Origin: an uncultured Bacilli bacterium
GTDB lineage: Bacteria > Bacillota_I > Bacilli_A > RF39 > UBA660
Direction of reading: 5' to 3'
Length of the DNA: 64,000 bases
Assembly: GCA_934168205.1 (NCBI GenBank)
Contig: CAKPMX010000002.1
Coordinates: forward strand, 1 to 64,000
Made by a program: the position numbers and the translations under genes
Shown: piece by piece, positions 17,447 through 25,086 of the stretch
How the letters are laid out: the number at the start of each line of letters is the position of its first letter
Position numbering within the stretch: the stretch's first letter is position 1
Notes under the pieces: generated by a model
Databases searched by the model: none
What the model was told of the DNA's origin: nothing
Seen by the model: the letters and a program-made list of their open reading frames with translations, nothing else

Positions 17447-18198
17447 ATAAATTCAAAAATTATTTTGTTTGTTAAATATGGATATTGTAAGTATGAAAAA
17501 TGATTTCCTTTTGGGAAGATTATAAGAGCAGAATTTTTAATTAGGTTATTCATTTTATAGCCGTCTTTTAATGGTGTGTCTTTATCTAGTTTGCCCCAGA
17601 GTAATAGTGCTTCACTTTCAATGTTTTTTAGATAGTATATAAGATTTTCATTAACAATGTTTTTAAATGTCTTATGCATGTTGTTTGGAAGATTTTGATA
17701 GTCTGTAGAGCCAAAAATTTTAAGTAATTTTTGACGATAGTATTCTTGCTTTAACTTTGGCAAAAGATAGGTTAATTTTTTTAGGACTTTGTAAGTTGTT
17801 TGTTTTATAAGAGCTTTTATGCTTTTTCTTGGCTTTATGGAAGCGGCATCTATCATGATAATTTTATCAATTTTTTCTTTATAATATCCTGTCAATAGAG
17901 TAGCAATTCTTCCACCAAAGGAATGGGCTATTATTATAGGATTTTTTATTTGCATTTCATCTAAAAAATCACGAACTAAATTTGTATAATCATATATCGT
18001 AAGTTCTTTTTCAGGAATAGGACTATTTCCAAAACCTGGATAATCTATAATATAAATAGTGTAGTTATCTTTGAAAAAGTTGATGATATTTGTAAATGTT
18101 GTTCGGGTATTTCCCCAACCTGGTAGTATTAAAATAGTTTTCTTGTTATCGCCATATTTTTCATAATAGATTGACACATCTTTATTATTAAAATACAT
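17437..18198 (-). CDS. Alpha/beta hydrolase
   Basis: 253-residue alpha/beta-hydrolase fold enzyme: oxyanion segment LPGWGNTRTTF, nucleophile elbow AHSFGG, acid in LLWGKLDKDTPL and catalytic His in FPKGNHFSYLQYP, so the triad looks complete. A lipase/esterase or C-C hydrolase activity is possible; the substrate is unknown. The frame is open to a GTG at 18207, but AGGTGA lies at the right distance from the ATG at 18198. Confidence 0.85.
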   Translation of the reverse strand: MYFNNKDVSIYYEKYGDNKKTILILPGWGNTRTTFTNIINFFKDNYTIYIIDYPGFGNSPIPEKELTIYDYTNLVRDFLDEMQIKNPIIIAHSFGGRIATLLTGYYKEKIDKIIMIDAASIKPRKSIKALIKQTTYKVLKKLTYLLPKLKQEYYRQKLLKIFGSTDYQNLPNNMHKTFKNIVNENLIYYLKNIESEALLLWGKLDKDTPLKDGYKMNNLIKNSALIIFPKGNHFSYLQYPYLTNKIIFEFIKE

Positions 18199-18249
18199 AT
18201 AATTCACCTATAGTAATGTATGTTTTTGTGTCTACTTAGGTGAAAAGGC

Positions 18250-18279
18250 TTGTAATAAATTTTTTAGATATGGTATAAT
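18250..18279 (+). promoter_or_regulatory. Promoter of the 6S-like RNA
   Basis: TTGTAA at 18250-18255, 18-base spacer, extended -10 TGG-TATAAT at 18271-18279. Transcription should start near 18286. Confidence 0.7.
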
Positions 18280-18285
18280 ATAATT

Positions 18286-18467
18286 GTCAGATGGATGCGA
18301 CACCGGCACTTTTAAAACCGACTAAAGTAACGATACGGGAGTTCTGATCTACTATTGGTGTTGAAAGCTTATATTTATATAAGAATCCTAAAAATAGTGT
18401 AGGGACACCCACCTGGAATAAAGTACAGGTTTTATCGTTTGTTAGGACGCTCTGTTCTGACTTTTTT
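18286..18467 (+). ncRNA. ssrS: Probable 6S RNA
   Basis: About 182 nt between a good promoter and a T run. The ends pair (GTCAGA 18286-18291 with TCTGAC 18456-18461, then GCG with CGC). Inside is a long rod: AACGATA with TATCGTT, ACTATT with AATAGT, and a terminal hairpin CTTATAT / ATATAAG. A wide open region in the middle carries a small side hairpin (ACCTG / CAGGT) on the 3' side. This is the 6S layout (a decoy for RNA polymerase), and B. subtilis 6S-1 (bsrA) also lies between aspS and tcdA (yrvM). Assignment rests on shape and position, not on a covariance search. Confidence 0.7.
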
Positions 18468-18482
18468 GTTTGCAAGGAATTC

Positions 18483-18511
18483 TTGATATGACTGTTAAAA
18501 CGTGATATAAT
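18483..18511 (+). promoter_or_regulatory. Promoter of the 18534-20031 gene pair
   Basis: TTGATA 18483-18488, 17-base spacer, TATAAT 18506-18511. Confidence 0.7.
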
Positions 18512-18533
18512 AAGGCATGCGAGGTGAAGTAAG

Positions 18534-19349
18534 ATGTTAGTGTTACCAATTGTTAATAGAAATAGAATACTTAATGTTCGTGTATCTATTAAAGATGCTT
18601 CTAAAGTTAGAACTGGTGTTAGGTTGGATAATACTATGCCTAGTGATATTATTGTTAATGGTAGAAGTTTTTTAGCCTCTTCATTTAGTGAGTCTAGTGA
18701 CAATAAGTCTATTATTGATTTTATTAGAGCGAATTCTATTTTATATAAAAGAGATGTTGTAGTAACGACAAAGTCTGGAACTGGTGAAGATACTTATGAT
18801 GTGTATGAAGCACCATTACCTTCAAGAAAAGTTAATGAAGCAATGGATAATTTGTATGTTGATACTATATTAGATATGCAGAAGGAAACTCCTGGTGTTA
18901 CAAAGGGTAAGTATTTATCTTTAAATAAAGTTGGACTAGATGAAGTGTTTTCTGATGAGAAGGTATCTATAGTTAAAAGAATAGTTTCAAGTAATCCTAA
19001 TCAGGATACTTGGACGGAGTTATTTAGGGAGAATGGTGTTTTGGATTTAGTTGGAACACTTGACTTTATTAGAATGTTTGACTGTACTGTTATAGGACAA
19101 GCTTCTGTCATGGAAGATACTCTTCAACAAGTATTAGAGTCTTTTGATAGACTTCATTCTAAAGATACTAAGAGTCTTAATAAGTATTATAATATGGCAT
19201 TAGAAAATAGAGATATTTACGCTAAAATGTCATATGTAAATAAACTTATTTATGATAGACCATTTGATTTGATTCAGTCATCTAGTCAAAAGAGTAAACA
19301 GTTTGTTAAGACTGATACTTCTTCTTGGGAGAGTAGAAAAAGTGCATAA
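18534..19349 (+). CDS. Hypothetical protein, lineage-type
   Basis: 271 residues, no signal peptide or membrane segment, not recognised. Begins MLVLPIVNRNRILNVRVS, with a beta-like N-terminal part and a helical C-terminal half (from about residue 130). GAGGTG precedes the ATG, and a SigA-type promoter lies 22 bases upstream. Its end overlaps the tcdA start by 8 bases, implying coupled translation. The site between the 6S-like RNA and tcdA is all that context offers. Confidence 0.8.
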   Translation: MLVLPIVNRNRILNVRVSIKDASKVRTGVRLDNTMPSDIIVNGRSFLASSFSESSDNKSIIDFIRANSILYKRDVVVTTKSGTGEDTYDVYEAPLPSRKVNEAMDNLYVDTILDMQKETPGVTKGKYLSLNKVGLDEVFSDEKVSIVKRIVSSNPNQDTWTELFRENGVLDLVGTLDFIRMFDCTVIGQASVMEDTLQQVLESFDRLHSKDTKSLNKYYNMALENRDIYAKMSYVNKLIYDRPFDLIQSSSQKSKQFVKTDTSSWESRKSA

Positions 19350-20031
19350 GTTTGATAGATTTAAAAAATTAATTAGTGAAGACTCTTTTGAAAATATTTC
19401 TAGTAAGACAGTTTTGGTTGTTGGTGTTGGCGGAGTAGGAGGCTATGTTGTTGAAGCATTGGTTCGTTCTGGTATTGGCAAAATCATTATTGTTGATGGA
19501 GATATGGTTGATGAGACTAATATCAATAGACAAATAATTGCTTTAAGTTCTACTGTAGGACAGTCCAAGGTGGATGTATTTGAAAAGAGAATAAAAGATA
19601 TTAATGAAAAGTGTGAAGTTATTAAAATTAATAAATTTATTGATGCTTCTAATATAGATGTTTTATTTGATTATGAATTTGACTATTTAGTTGATGCTTG
19701 TGATACGGTTTCTACGAAGTTGGCACTTATTGATAGATGTATTTTGGCAAAAAGAAAATTCATTTCAAGTATGGGTACTGGTAATAAATTAGATCCTAGT
19801 ATGTTGGAAATTGTTGATGTTAGAAAAACTGTTAATGATCCTTTGGCAAGAATTGTTCGAAAACATGTTAAGGATAAAAGAATAAATGATAAAGTTTTAG
19901 TTTTATCGTCAAGAGAATTACCTATTAAGACAGGAGATAGAACACCTGGTTCAACTTCTTTTGTACCTAGCTCAGCTGGATTATTAATAGCTAGTTATAT
20001 TATTAGAACTTTTATAAATGAAGACAAATAA
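19342..20031 (+). CDS. tcdA: tRNA threonylcarbamoyladenosine dehydratase TcdA
   Basis: E1-like ThiF-fold enzyme that cyclises t6A37 of tRNA to ct6A using ATP. ATP site GVGGVGGYVVEALVRSG, then IVDGDMVDETNINRQ and DACDTVSTKLALI, all typical of TcdA/CsdL. 229 residues from the GTG at 19342; this start overlaps the previous gene, and GGGAG lies 9 bases before it. No catalytic Cys motif of MoeB/ThiF type is seen. B. subtilis has tcdA next to 6S RNA and aspS, the same neighbourhood. Confidence 0.92.
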   Translation: MHKFDRFKKLISEDSFENISSKTVLVVGVGGVGGYVVEALVRSGIGKIIIVDGDMVDETNINRQIIALSSTVGQSKVDVFEKRIKDINEKCEVIKINKFIDASNIDVLFDYEFDYLVDACDTVSTKLALIDRCILAKRKFISSMGTGNKLDPSMLEIVDVRKTVNDPLARIVRKHVKDKRINDKVLVLSSRELPIKTGDRTPGSTSFVPSSAGLLIASYIIRTFINEDK

Positions 20032-20058
20032 AAACTCAAGATTTTTTCTTGAGTTTTT
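20030..20058. terminator. Bidirectional terminator between tcdA and lexA
   Basis: AAAAACTCAAG and CTTGAGTTTTT (20030-20040, 20048-20058) around a T-rich loop; serves both convergent genes. Confidence 0.85.
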
Positions 20059-20066
20059 ATTGTGTT

Positions 20067-20684
20067 TTAAAATTTTCTATATAGACCAACGGCTTTTCCT
20101 AGAATTGTTACTTCTTTTAAAATTATTGGTTCCATAGTATCATTTTCTGGTTGTAGTCTGAAATAGCCAGCTTCTTTATAGAAAGTTTTTACAGTTGCTT
20201 CATTATCAGAATTCATAGCAACAACTGTGTCTCCATTATTAGCTGTATTTTGACGTTCAACAATTAAAATGTCGCCATCATATATTCCTACATTTATCAT
20301 TGACTCACCAGATACTTTTAAAGTGAATATTTCTTTTTTAGGATTTATTAAGTTTGTGGGAATAGCAAAATATTCATCAGGTGTTTCAATTGCTTCAATA
20401 GGTGTACCAGCAGTTACTTTTCCTAGTAATGGTACTTCTGATATTTTTTCGTCTTTTTCAACAAATTCATTTGGTACTAGTATTTCAATTGTTCGATTTT
20501 TACTATTACCTTTTTTTATGTATCCTTTTTCCTCTAGCTTAGTTAAGTGAAAGTGAATAGTTGCTGGAGAGTTTAGGTGAGCTTGAGCTCCTATTTCTCT
20601 GACTGTAGGTGGATAACCGTTTTTGGCAACTAACTTTTTAATTACTTGTAATATATATTCTTGACGGGCAGTAAGTTTTTCCAT
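20067..20684 (-). CDS. lexA: LexA repressor
   Basis: SOS master repressor and self-cleaving protease. N-terminal winged helix (about 1-65, PPTVREIG and HLNSPATIHFHL), cleavage site A92-G93 in KVTAGTP, nucleophile S128 (SGESM) and general base K166 (ATVKTF). 205 residues, as in B. subtilis. AAGGAGAG precedes the ATG. Its promoter (TTGACA / TAAACT on the minus strand) overlaps a LexA-like box, so it probably represses itself. Confidence 0.97.
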   Translation of the reverse strand: MEKLTARQEYILQVIKKLVAKNGYPPTVREIGAQAHLNSPATIHFHLTKLEEKGYIKKGNSKNRTIEILVPNEFVEKDEKISEVPLLGKVTAGTPIEAIETPDEYFAIPTNLINPKKEIFTLKVSGESMINVGIYDGDILIVERQNTANNGDTVVAMNSDNEATVKTFYKEAGYFRLQPENDTMEPIILKEVTILGKAVGLYRKF

Positions 20685-20710
20685 AATTATATTCTCTCCT
20701 TTATGTATTT

Positions 20711-20739
20711 AGTTTAACATCATAATTGTAAAATGTCAA
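20711..20739 (-). promoter_or_regulatory. lexA promoter
   Basis: On the minus strand: TTGACA (20739-20734), 17-base spacer, TAAACT (20716-20711). Confidence 0.65.
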
Positions 20740-20750
20740 ACAAATGTTTC
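20737..20750. promoter_or_regulatory. LexA-like box at the lexA promoter
   Basis: CAAACAAATGTTTC resembles the Gram-positive operator (CGAAC-N4-GTTCG) at 7 of 10 fixed positions and overlaps the lexA -35 element. Confidence 0.55.
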
Positions 20751-20759
20751 AATTTATTA

Positions 20760-20788
20760 TTGACACGAACAAGTGTACGAGGTATAAT
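20760..20788 (+). promoter_or_regulatory. SOS promoter of the small membrane gene, with LexA box in the spacer
   Basis: TTGACA 20760-20765, 17-base spacer, TATAAT 20783-20788. The box CGAACAAGTGTACG fills 20766-20779, exactly between the two elements, and matches the Bacillus LexA operator at 9 of 10 fixed positions. Confidence 0.8.
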
Positions 20789-20817
20789 TGAATTGTAATT
20801 GAAAAGGAGTGATGATT

Positions 20818-20967
20818 ATGACAATGAGAATTAATTTAAAGAAAGGATTATTTATATTAGCGATTTATAGTATCATGACTTTGTGCTTATTTATGGCTAC
20901 TGATCATTTAAAGAGACTTGAAAATAATTATAATAGTAGTAATACTTACGTAAATATTGATAAGTAG
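20818..20967 (+). CDS. Small SOS-linked membrane protein (YneA/SosA-like position)
   Basis: 49 residues: basic N-terminus (MTMRINLKKG), one membrane helix (about residues 11-27) and a short polar tail outside. AAAGGAG is 8 bases before the ATG at 20818. It is divergent from lexA and driven by a promoter with a LexA box in its spacer, the arrangement of the SOS division inhibitors YneA, SosA and DivS. It has no LysM domain, unlike YneA. Division-inhibitor function is inference from position, size and topology. Confidence 0.7.
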   Translation: MTMRINLKKGLFILAIYSIMTLCLFMATDHLKRLENNYNSSNTYVNIDK

Positions 20968-21018
20968 TTAGGAAAATAATAATTGTTTGTGTTATACTAA
21001 TTAGTAGGTGATACAATT

Positions 21019-23631
21019 ATGAAAAAAATTATTTTAGTAGATGGTAATAATCTTTTATTTAGAAGTTTTTACGCTACTGCTTATCAAGGTGTTATCATGA
21101 AGAACTCTAAAGGTTTTCCTACTAATGCTTTGTATGGCTTTATTAATATGATGAATAAAATTATTAAGGAAGAAGAGCCTAATTATATACTGGTGGCATT
21201 TGATAAAGGAAAAACCTTTAGACATGATAAATATGATTCTTATAAGGCTGGTCGTATTGAAATGCCTGATGAGTTAAAACTACAATTTCCTAAAGCTAAA
21301 GAAGTTTTAGATGCTTTTGGAATTAAGCATTTTGAAATTGATAATTATGAGGCTGATGATATTATAGGTACTTTAGCAAGGATTGTAGATGAAGAGGATG
21401 AGTTTGTTGCGACTATTGTTAGTAGTGATAAAGATTTATTACAATTAATTAGTGATGAAGTTGTTGTTAAACTTTTAAAACAGTCTGGTCATATTATGAT
21501 GGATAGAGATGAGTTTATAAAAACTTATCAGGTTGAGCCAGCTAGAATGGTTGATTTAAAAGCTTTAATGGGTGATGCTAGTGATCATATTCCAGGTGTA
21601 AAAGGAATAGGTGAGAAAACAGCTATTAATTTATTGGCTAAGTATGGTACTTTAGATAATTTATATGCAAATATAGATAGTGTTACGGGAAAGACAAAAG
21701 AAAAGTTATTAGCTGATAAAGATAATGCTTATATGAGTTATGATCTTGCTACTATATATAAAGAAGTACCATTAGACTTTACTTTGGAAGACTGTAAATA
21801 TGGAATTACAGATAAGAGTCAGTTAGCAAATATTTTGGAAGAGTTAGAATTTCATTCATTATTAAGAAAATTAGATTTAGAAGGTTCAGTTGAAGAGAAA
21901 AGGGAAGAAAAAGAAGATACTAAAGAATTAGTTATAGATGATATAGAACAATTTAAAAATAAAGATTTTGCTTATTATCTAGAAACTAGAGGTTCTATTT
22001 ATAGTAAGAGTGAAATACTTGGAATTGGTATTTATGATGGAGAAAAAGGTTATTTTATAAATAAAGATAATATTGAAAAATACAAAGATATATTTTCTTC
22101 TGATGTATGGAAATTTACGTATGACTATAAAAAGTCTTTAGTAGTTTTAAATTATTTAGATATTAAATTTAAAAATGTTTCATTTGATACAATGATAGCA
22201 GCTTATTTACTTGACTATGTTGTAAAAGATGATATTAGTTTTGTAGCAAGAAGTTTTGATTATCAGTTGCCAATATATGAAGATACTTATGGAACTGATA
22301 AGAGACCTATAGAGGTAGAAGAAGAAAGATTAAAAGAAATTTGTTGTCAGAAGGCACAATTTATTTATGAGACGAGAGAGAGATTATTAAAGGAATTAAG
22401 CGATGATGGTGAACTTGATTTATTTAATAATATTGAAATGCCATTAGCTGAAGTTTTAGCTGATATGGAAATTACGGGTATTAAGGTTGATGTAGATTAT
22501 TTAACAAATGTAGAACTTGAATTAAAGGAAAAACTAGAGGAAAAAGAAAAGGAAATTTATGAGTTATCGGGAGTAGAATTTAATATTATGTCACCTTCAC
22601 AACTTTCTAAAGTATTGTTTGAAGACTTGGCAATTCCTTATCCTAAGAAAGTTAAAGATAATAAGTATTCTACTAGTAAGGATATTTTAGATAAAATTAT
22701 AGATTTTCATCCAATAGTTTCTAAGATACTTGAATATCGTACTTTAGCTAAGCTTTATACAAACTATGCTGTCGGATTAAAAGCAGAAGTAAGAGAAGAT
22801 GGAAGAATTCATACAATATTTACACAGACTTTAACTAGAACTGGTAGACTTTCTAGTATCAGTCCTAATTTACAAAACATTCCTGCTAGGGCAGAGTATT
22901 CAGCTTTAATTAGAAAGGCTTTTGTTCCTGATGAAAATTCAAAAATACTTTCTAGTGATTATTCGCAAGTTGAACTTAGAATATTTGCTTCTATGTCTAA
23001 GGCAACTAATTTGATTAATGCCTTTGTAAATAATGAGGATATTCATACACGAACTGCTGCTGATATATTTAAAGTTGATATGTCTTCAGTTACTAAAGAT
23101 ATGAGAAGAACAGCTAAGGCAGTCAACTTTGGTATTTTATATGGTATTAGTAGTTTTGGCCTTTCAGAAGATTTAGGAATTGATGTTAAAACAGCTAAAA
23201 AGTTTATTGATGATTATTTAGAAACTTATCCTGGTATTAGAGATTTTCAAGCTAAAGAGATAGCTGATGCCTACGCTAATGGATATGTTAGAACATTAAT
23301 GAATAGAAAAAGAGTAATTGAGGAGTTAAAAAATAAGAATTATATGATACGTTCATCTGGAGAAAGAATGGCTTTAAATACTCCTATTCAAGGAACTGCT
23401 GCTGATATACTAAAGAAGGCAATGGTTGAAATATATAGAGAGTTTAATAAACGTAATTTAAAGAGTAAAATGTTAATCCAAGTACACGATGAACTTGTGT
23501 TTAATGTTTTAAATACTGAGTTAGATGAAGTTAGTGAAATTGTTAGAGATATAATGGAAAATACATTTAAAATAGATGTACCTTTAAAAGTTGATATTGA
23601 AATTGGTAACAATTGGTATGAAGCTAAGTAG
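21019..23631 (+). CDS. polA: DNA polymerase I
   Basis: 870 residues: 5'-3' exonuclease/flap domain (about 1-290, VDGNNLLFRSF and SSDKDLLQL), a central 3'-5' exonuclease-like domain and the family A polymerase (DYSQVELRIFA, RRTAKAVNFGILYG, QVHDELVF). In the middle domain the usual D-x-E motif reads AYYLETRG, so the first metal ligand is replaced by Tyr and proofreading is probably lost, as in many Firmicutes. Starts with ATG behind AGTAGGTGA; heads a polA-ASCH-mutM repair group. Confidence 0.96.
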   Translation: MKKIILVDGNNLLFRSFYATAYQGVIMKNSKGFPTNALYGFINMMNKIIKEEEPNYILVAFDKGKTFRHDKYDSYKAGRIEMPDELKLQFPKAKEVLDAFGIKHFEIDNYEADDIIGTLARIVDEEDEFVATIVSSDKDLLQLISDEVVVKLLKQSGHIMMDRDEFIKTYQVEPARMVDLKALMGDASDHIPGVKGIGEKTAINLLAKYGTLDNLYANIDSVTGKTKEKLLADKDNAYMSYDLATIYKEVPLDFTLEDCKYGITDKSQLANILEELEFHSLLRKLDLEGSVEEKREEKEDTKELVIDDIEQFKNKDFAYYLETRGSIYSKSEILGIGIYDGEKGYFINKDNIEKYKDIFSSDVWKFTYDYKKSLVVLNYLDIKFKNVSFDTMIAAYLLDYVVKDDISFVARSFDYQLPIYEDTYGTDKRPIEVEEERLKEICCQKAQFIYETRERLLKELSDDGELDLFNNIEMPLAEVLADMEITGIKVDVDYLTNVELELKEKLEEKEKEIYELSGVEFNIMSPSQLSKVLFEDLAIPYPKKVKDNKYSTSKDILDKIIDFHPIVSKILEYRTLAKLYTNYAVGLKAEVREDGRIHTIFTQTLTRTGRLSSISPNLQNIPARAEYSALIRKAFVPDENSKILSSDYSQVELRIFASMSKATNLINAFVNNEDIHTRTAADIFKVDMSSVTKDMRRTAKAVNFGILYGISSFGLSEDLGIDVKTAKKFIDDYLETYPGIRDFQAKEIADAYANGYVRTLMNRKRVIEELKNKNYMIRSSGERMALNTPIQGTAADILKKAMVEIYREFNKRNLKSKMLIQVHDELVFNVLNTELDEVSEIVRDIMENTFKIDVPLKVDIEIGNNWYEAK

Positions 23632-23644
23632 GAGTTAGAAGGTT

Positions 23645-23998
23645 ATGGAGTATACATATAACGTTTATGATGATATTTATCATTTGATTTTAGCAGGTAA
23701 GAAAAATATTGAAGTTAGATTATTAAATGAAAAGTCAGAGAAGATTTTAGAGGGAGACTTTATAACATTTAATAATCTTGATGAAAAGGGAAAATATATT
23801 AAGACAAAGGTTATTAGAAAGAATGTTTATAAAGATGTAGAAGAATTACTTTTAGATAATGATATTGAAAGGATTCTTCCGGGAAGTTCTAAAGAAGACT
23901 TGGTTAAAATATTAGTTAAGATATTTAAAGAAGATTTTAATAATAGTAAACTGGTGGCTTTTAAGTTTAAATATATTGATAGTAATCTAGATGCTTAG
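23645..23998 (+). CDS. ASCH/PUA-like domain protein
   Basis: 117 residues with the ASCH layout: GKKNIEVRLLNEKSEKI followed by LEGDFITFNN and a beta-rich end. ASCH domains bind RNA or modified nucleotides; no specific partner is known here. Thirteen bases after polA and 20 before mutM, so probably one transcript. Confidence 0.8.
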   Translation: MEYTYNVYDDIYHLILAGKKNIEVRLLNEKSEKILEGDFITFNNLDEKGKYIKTKVIRKNVYKDVEELLLDNDIERILPGSSKEDLVKILVKIFKEDFNNSKLVAFKFKYIDSNLDA

Positions 23999-24018
23999 GT
24001 TAACTAGGAGGTGCAGTT

Positions 24019-24840
24019 ATGCCAGAAAAACCAGAGGTAATAACAGTTAGTAATAGTTTAAGACCAAGATTAGTAGGAAAGAAGATTACAGGATGTAATG
24101 TCTACTGGGATAATATTATTGCATATCCTACAACTGATGAATTCAAAAAAGAAATCATTGGGCAAAAGATTTTGGATGTTACTACACGTGGTAAATTTAT
24201 TAAAGTTATATTGGATAAAGATGTATTATTAATTCATTTAAGAATGGAAGGAAAGTTTTTCTTTAGAAAGAAAAATGATCCAATTGTAAAACATGAACAT
24301 GTTGAATTTATATTAGATGATGATATTAGTTTTAGATATCATGATGTTAGAAAGTTTGGAAAGATGTATTTAATTGATAAAGATAAAGTCAATGATGTTA
24401 AACCTTTATCAGAACTTGGTTATGAATTTGACGATAGTGATTTAACTAAAGAATATTTATATGAAAAACTTCATAATAAGAAGTTACCAATAAAGACAGT
24501 TTTACTTGATCAAAGTATTATTACAGGTATTGGTAATATTTATGATGATGAGATACTCTTTAGAAGTAAGATTAGTCCATATAGAAAATCTTGTGATATT
24601 TCAGTAGATGAATGTAATGAGATAATTAAAAATACTAGATTAGTTTTAAAAGAAGCTATTAAAAAAGGTGGGACAACAATTAAGAGTTTTACATCTAGTG
24701 AAGGGGTACATGGTTTATTCCAAAATGAGTTATTAGTTCATGGAAAGAAGAAAGGAATTTGCCCAAATTGTTCATCTTCAATACAAGTTTGTAGAATAGC
24801 GGGACGTGGTACTTACTATTGTCCTAAATGCCAAAAATAA
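24019..24840 (+). CDS. mutM: Formamidopyrimidine-DNA glycosylase
   Basis: Excises oxidised purines such as 8-oxoguanine and nicks the DNA. 273 residues. The catalytic N-terminus is MPEKPEV (P2 and E3 kept; Lys replaces the usual Leu at 4). K56-type lysine is in TTRGKFIKV, the H2TH motif in QSIITGIGNIYDDE, and the zinc finger is CPNC...CPKC at the end. GGAGGTGCAG precedes the ATG. Confidence 0.95.
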   Translation: MPEKPEVITVSNSLRPRLVGKKITGCNVYWDNIIAYPTTDEFKKEIIGQKILDVTTRGKFIKVILDKDVLLIHLRMEGKFFFRKKNDPIVKHEHVEFILDDDISFRYHDVRKFGKMYLIDKDKVNDVKPLSELGYEFDDSDLTKEYLYEKLHNKKLPIKTVLLDQSIITGIGNIYDDEILFRSKISPYRKSCDISVDECNEIIKNTRLVLKEAIKKGGTTIKSFTSSEGVHGLFQNELLVHGKKKGICPNCSSSIQVCRIAGRGTYYCPKCQK

Positions 24841-24850
24841 TATTTGAGAG

Positions 24851-24877
24851 GATATTTCATTTGAAATATCTTTTTTT
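24851..24877 (+). terminator. Terminator of polA-mutM group
   Basis: GATATTTCA / TGAAATATC stem with a TT loop, then seven T. Confidence 0.85.
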
Positions 24878-24910
24878 CTTGGTAAAAATGTGTTTTTAAC
24901 GTTTAAAATA

Positions 24911-24939
24911 TTGACAAATAGATGTTTTTTGATTATTAT
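24911..24939 (+). promoter_or_regulatory. Promoter of the LPxTG protein gene
   Basis: TTGACA 24911-24916, 17-base spacer, TATTAT 24934-24939. It lies about 150 bases before the start codon, implying a long leader. Confidence 0.7.
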
Positions 24940-24942
24940 AGT

Positions 24943-25080
24943 GAGCTAATTCAGGAGGGTTTAATATTTATATATTAGCCAGATCGGGTTCGGTTGATTT
25001 TATTTATTTTATTCTCTTGATAAAAAATGGTAGATATTATGTATAAATTTTCCATAATATCTAAACAATATTATTGGGAG
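24943..25080 (+). promoter_or_regulatory. Structured 5' leader of the surface protein gene
   Basis: A leader of about 140 nt. GCTAAT (24944-24949) can pair with ATTAGC 30 bases later around a GGAGGG sequence. A second hairpin of ten pairs, AGATATTATG (25032-25041) with CATAATATCT (25053-25062), sits just before the ribosome site. I do not recognise a known riboswitch class, and there is no T run for attenuation. It may stabilise the mRNA or tune translation. Confidence 0.4.
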
Positions 25081-25086
25081 GAAAAA

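Noticed and set aside
18287..18703. Minus-strand open frame across the 6S-like RNA and next gene
   Set aside because: Antisense to a structured RNA and a well-started plus-strand gene; no ribosome site or promoter on that strand.
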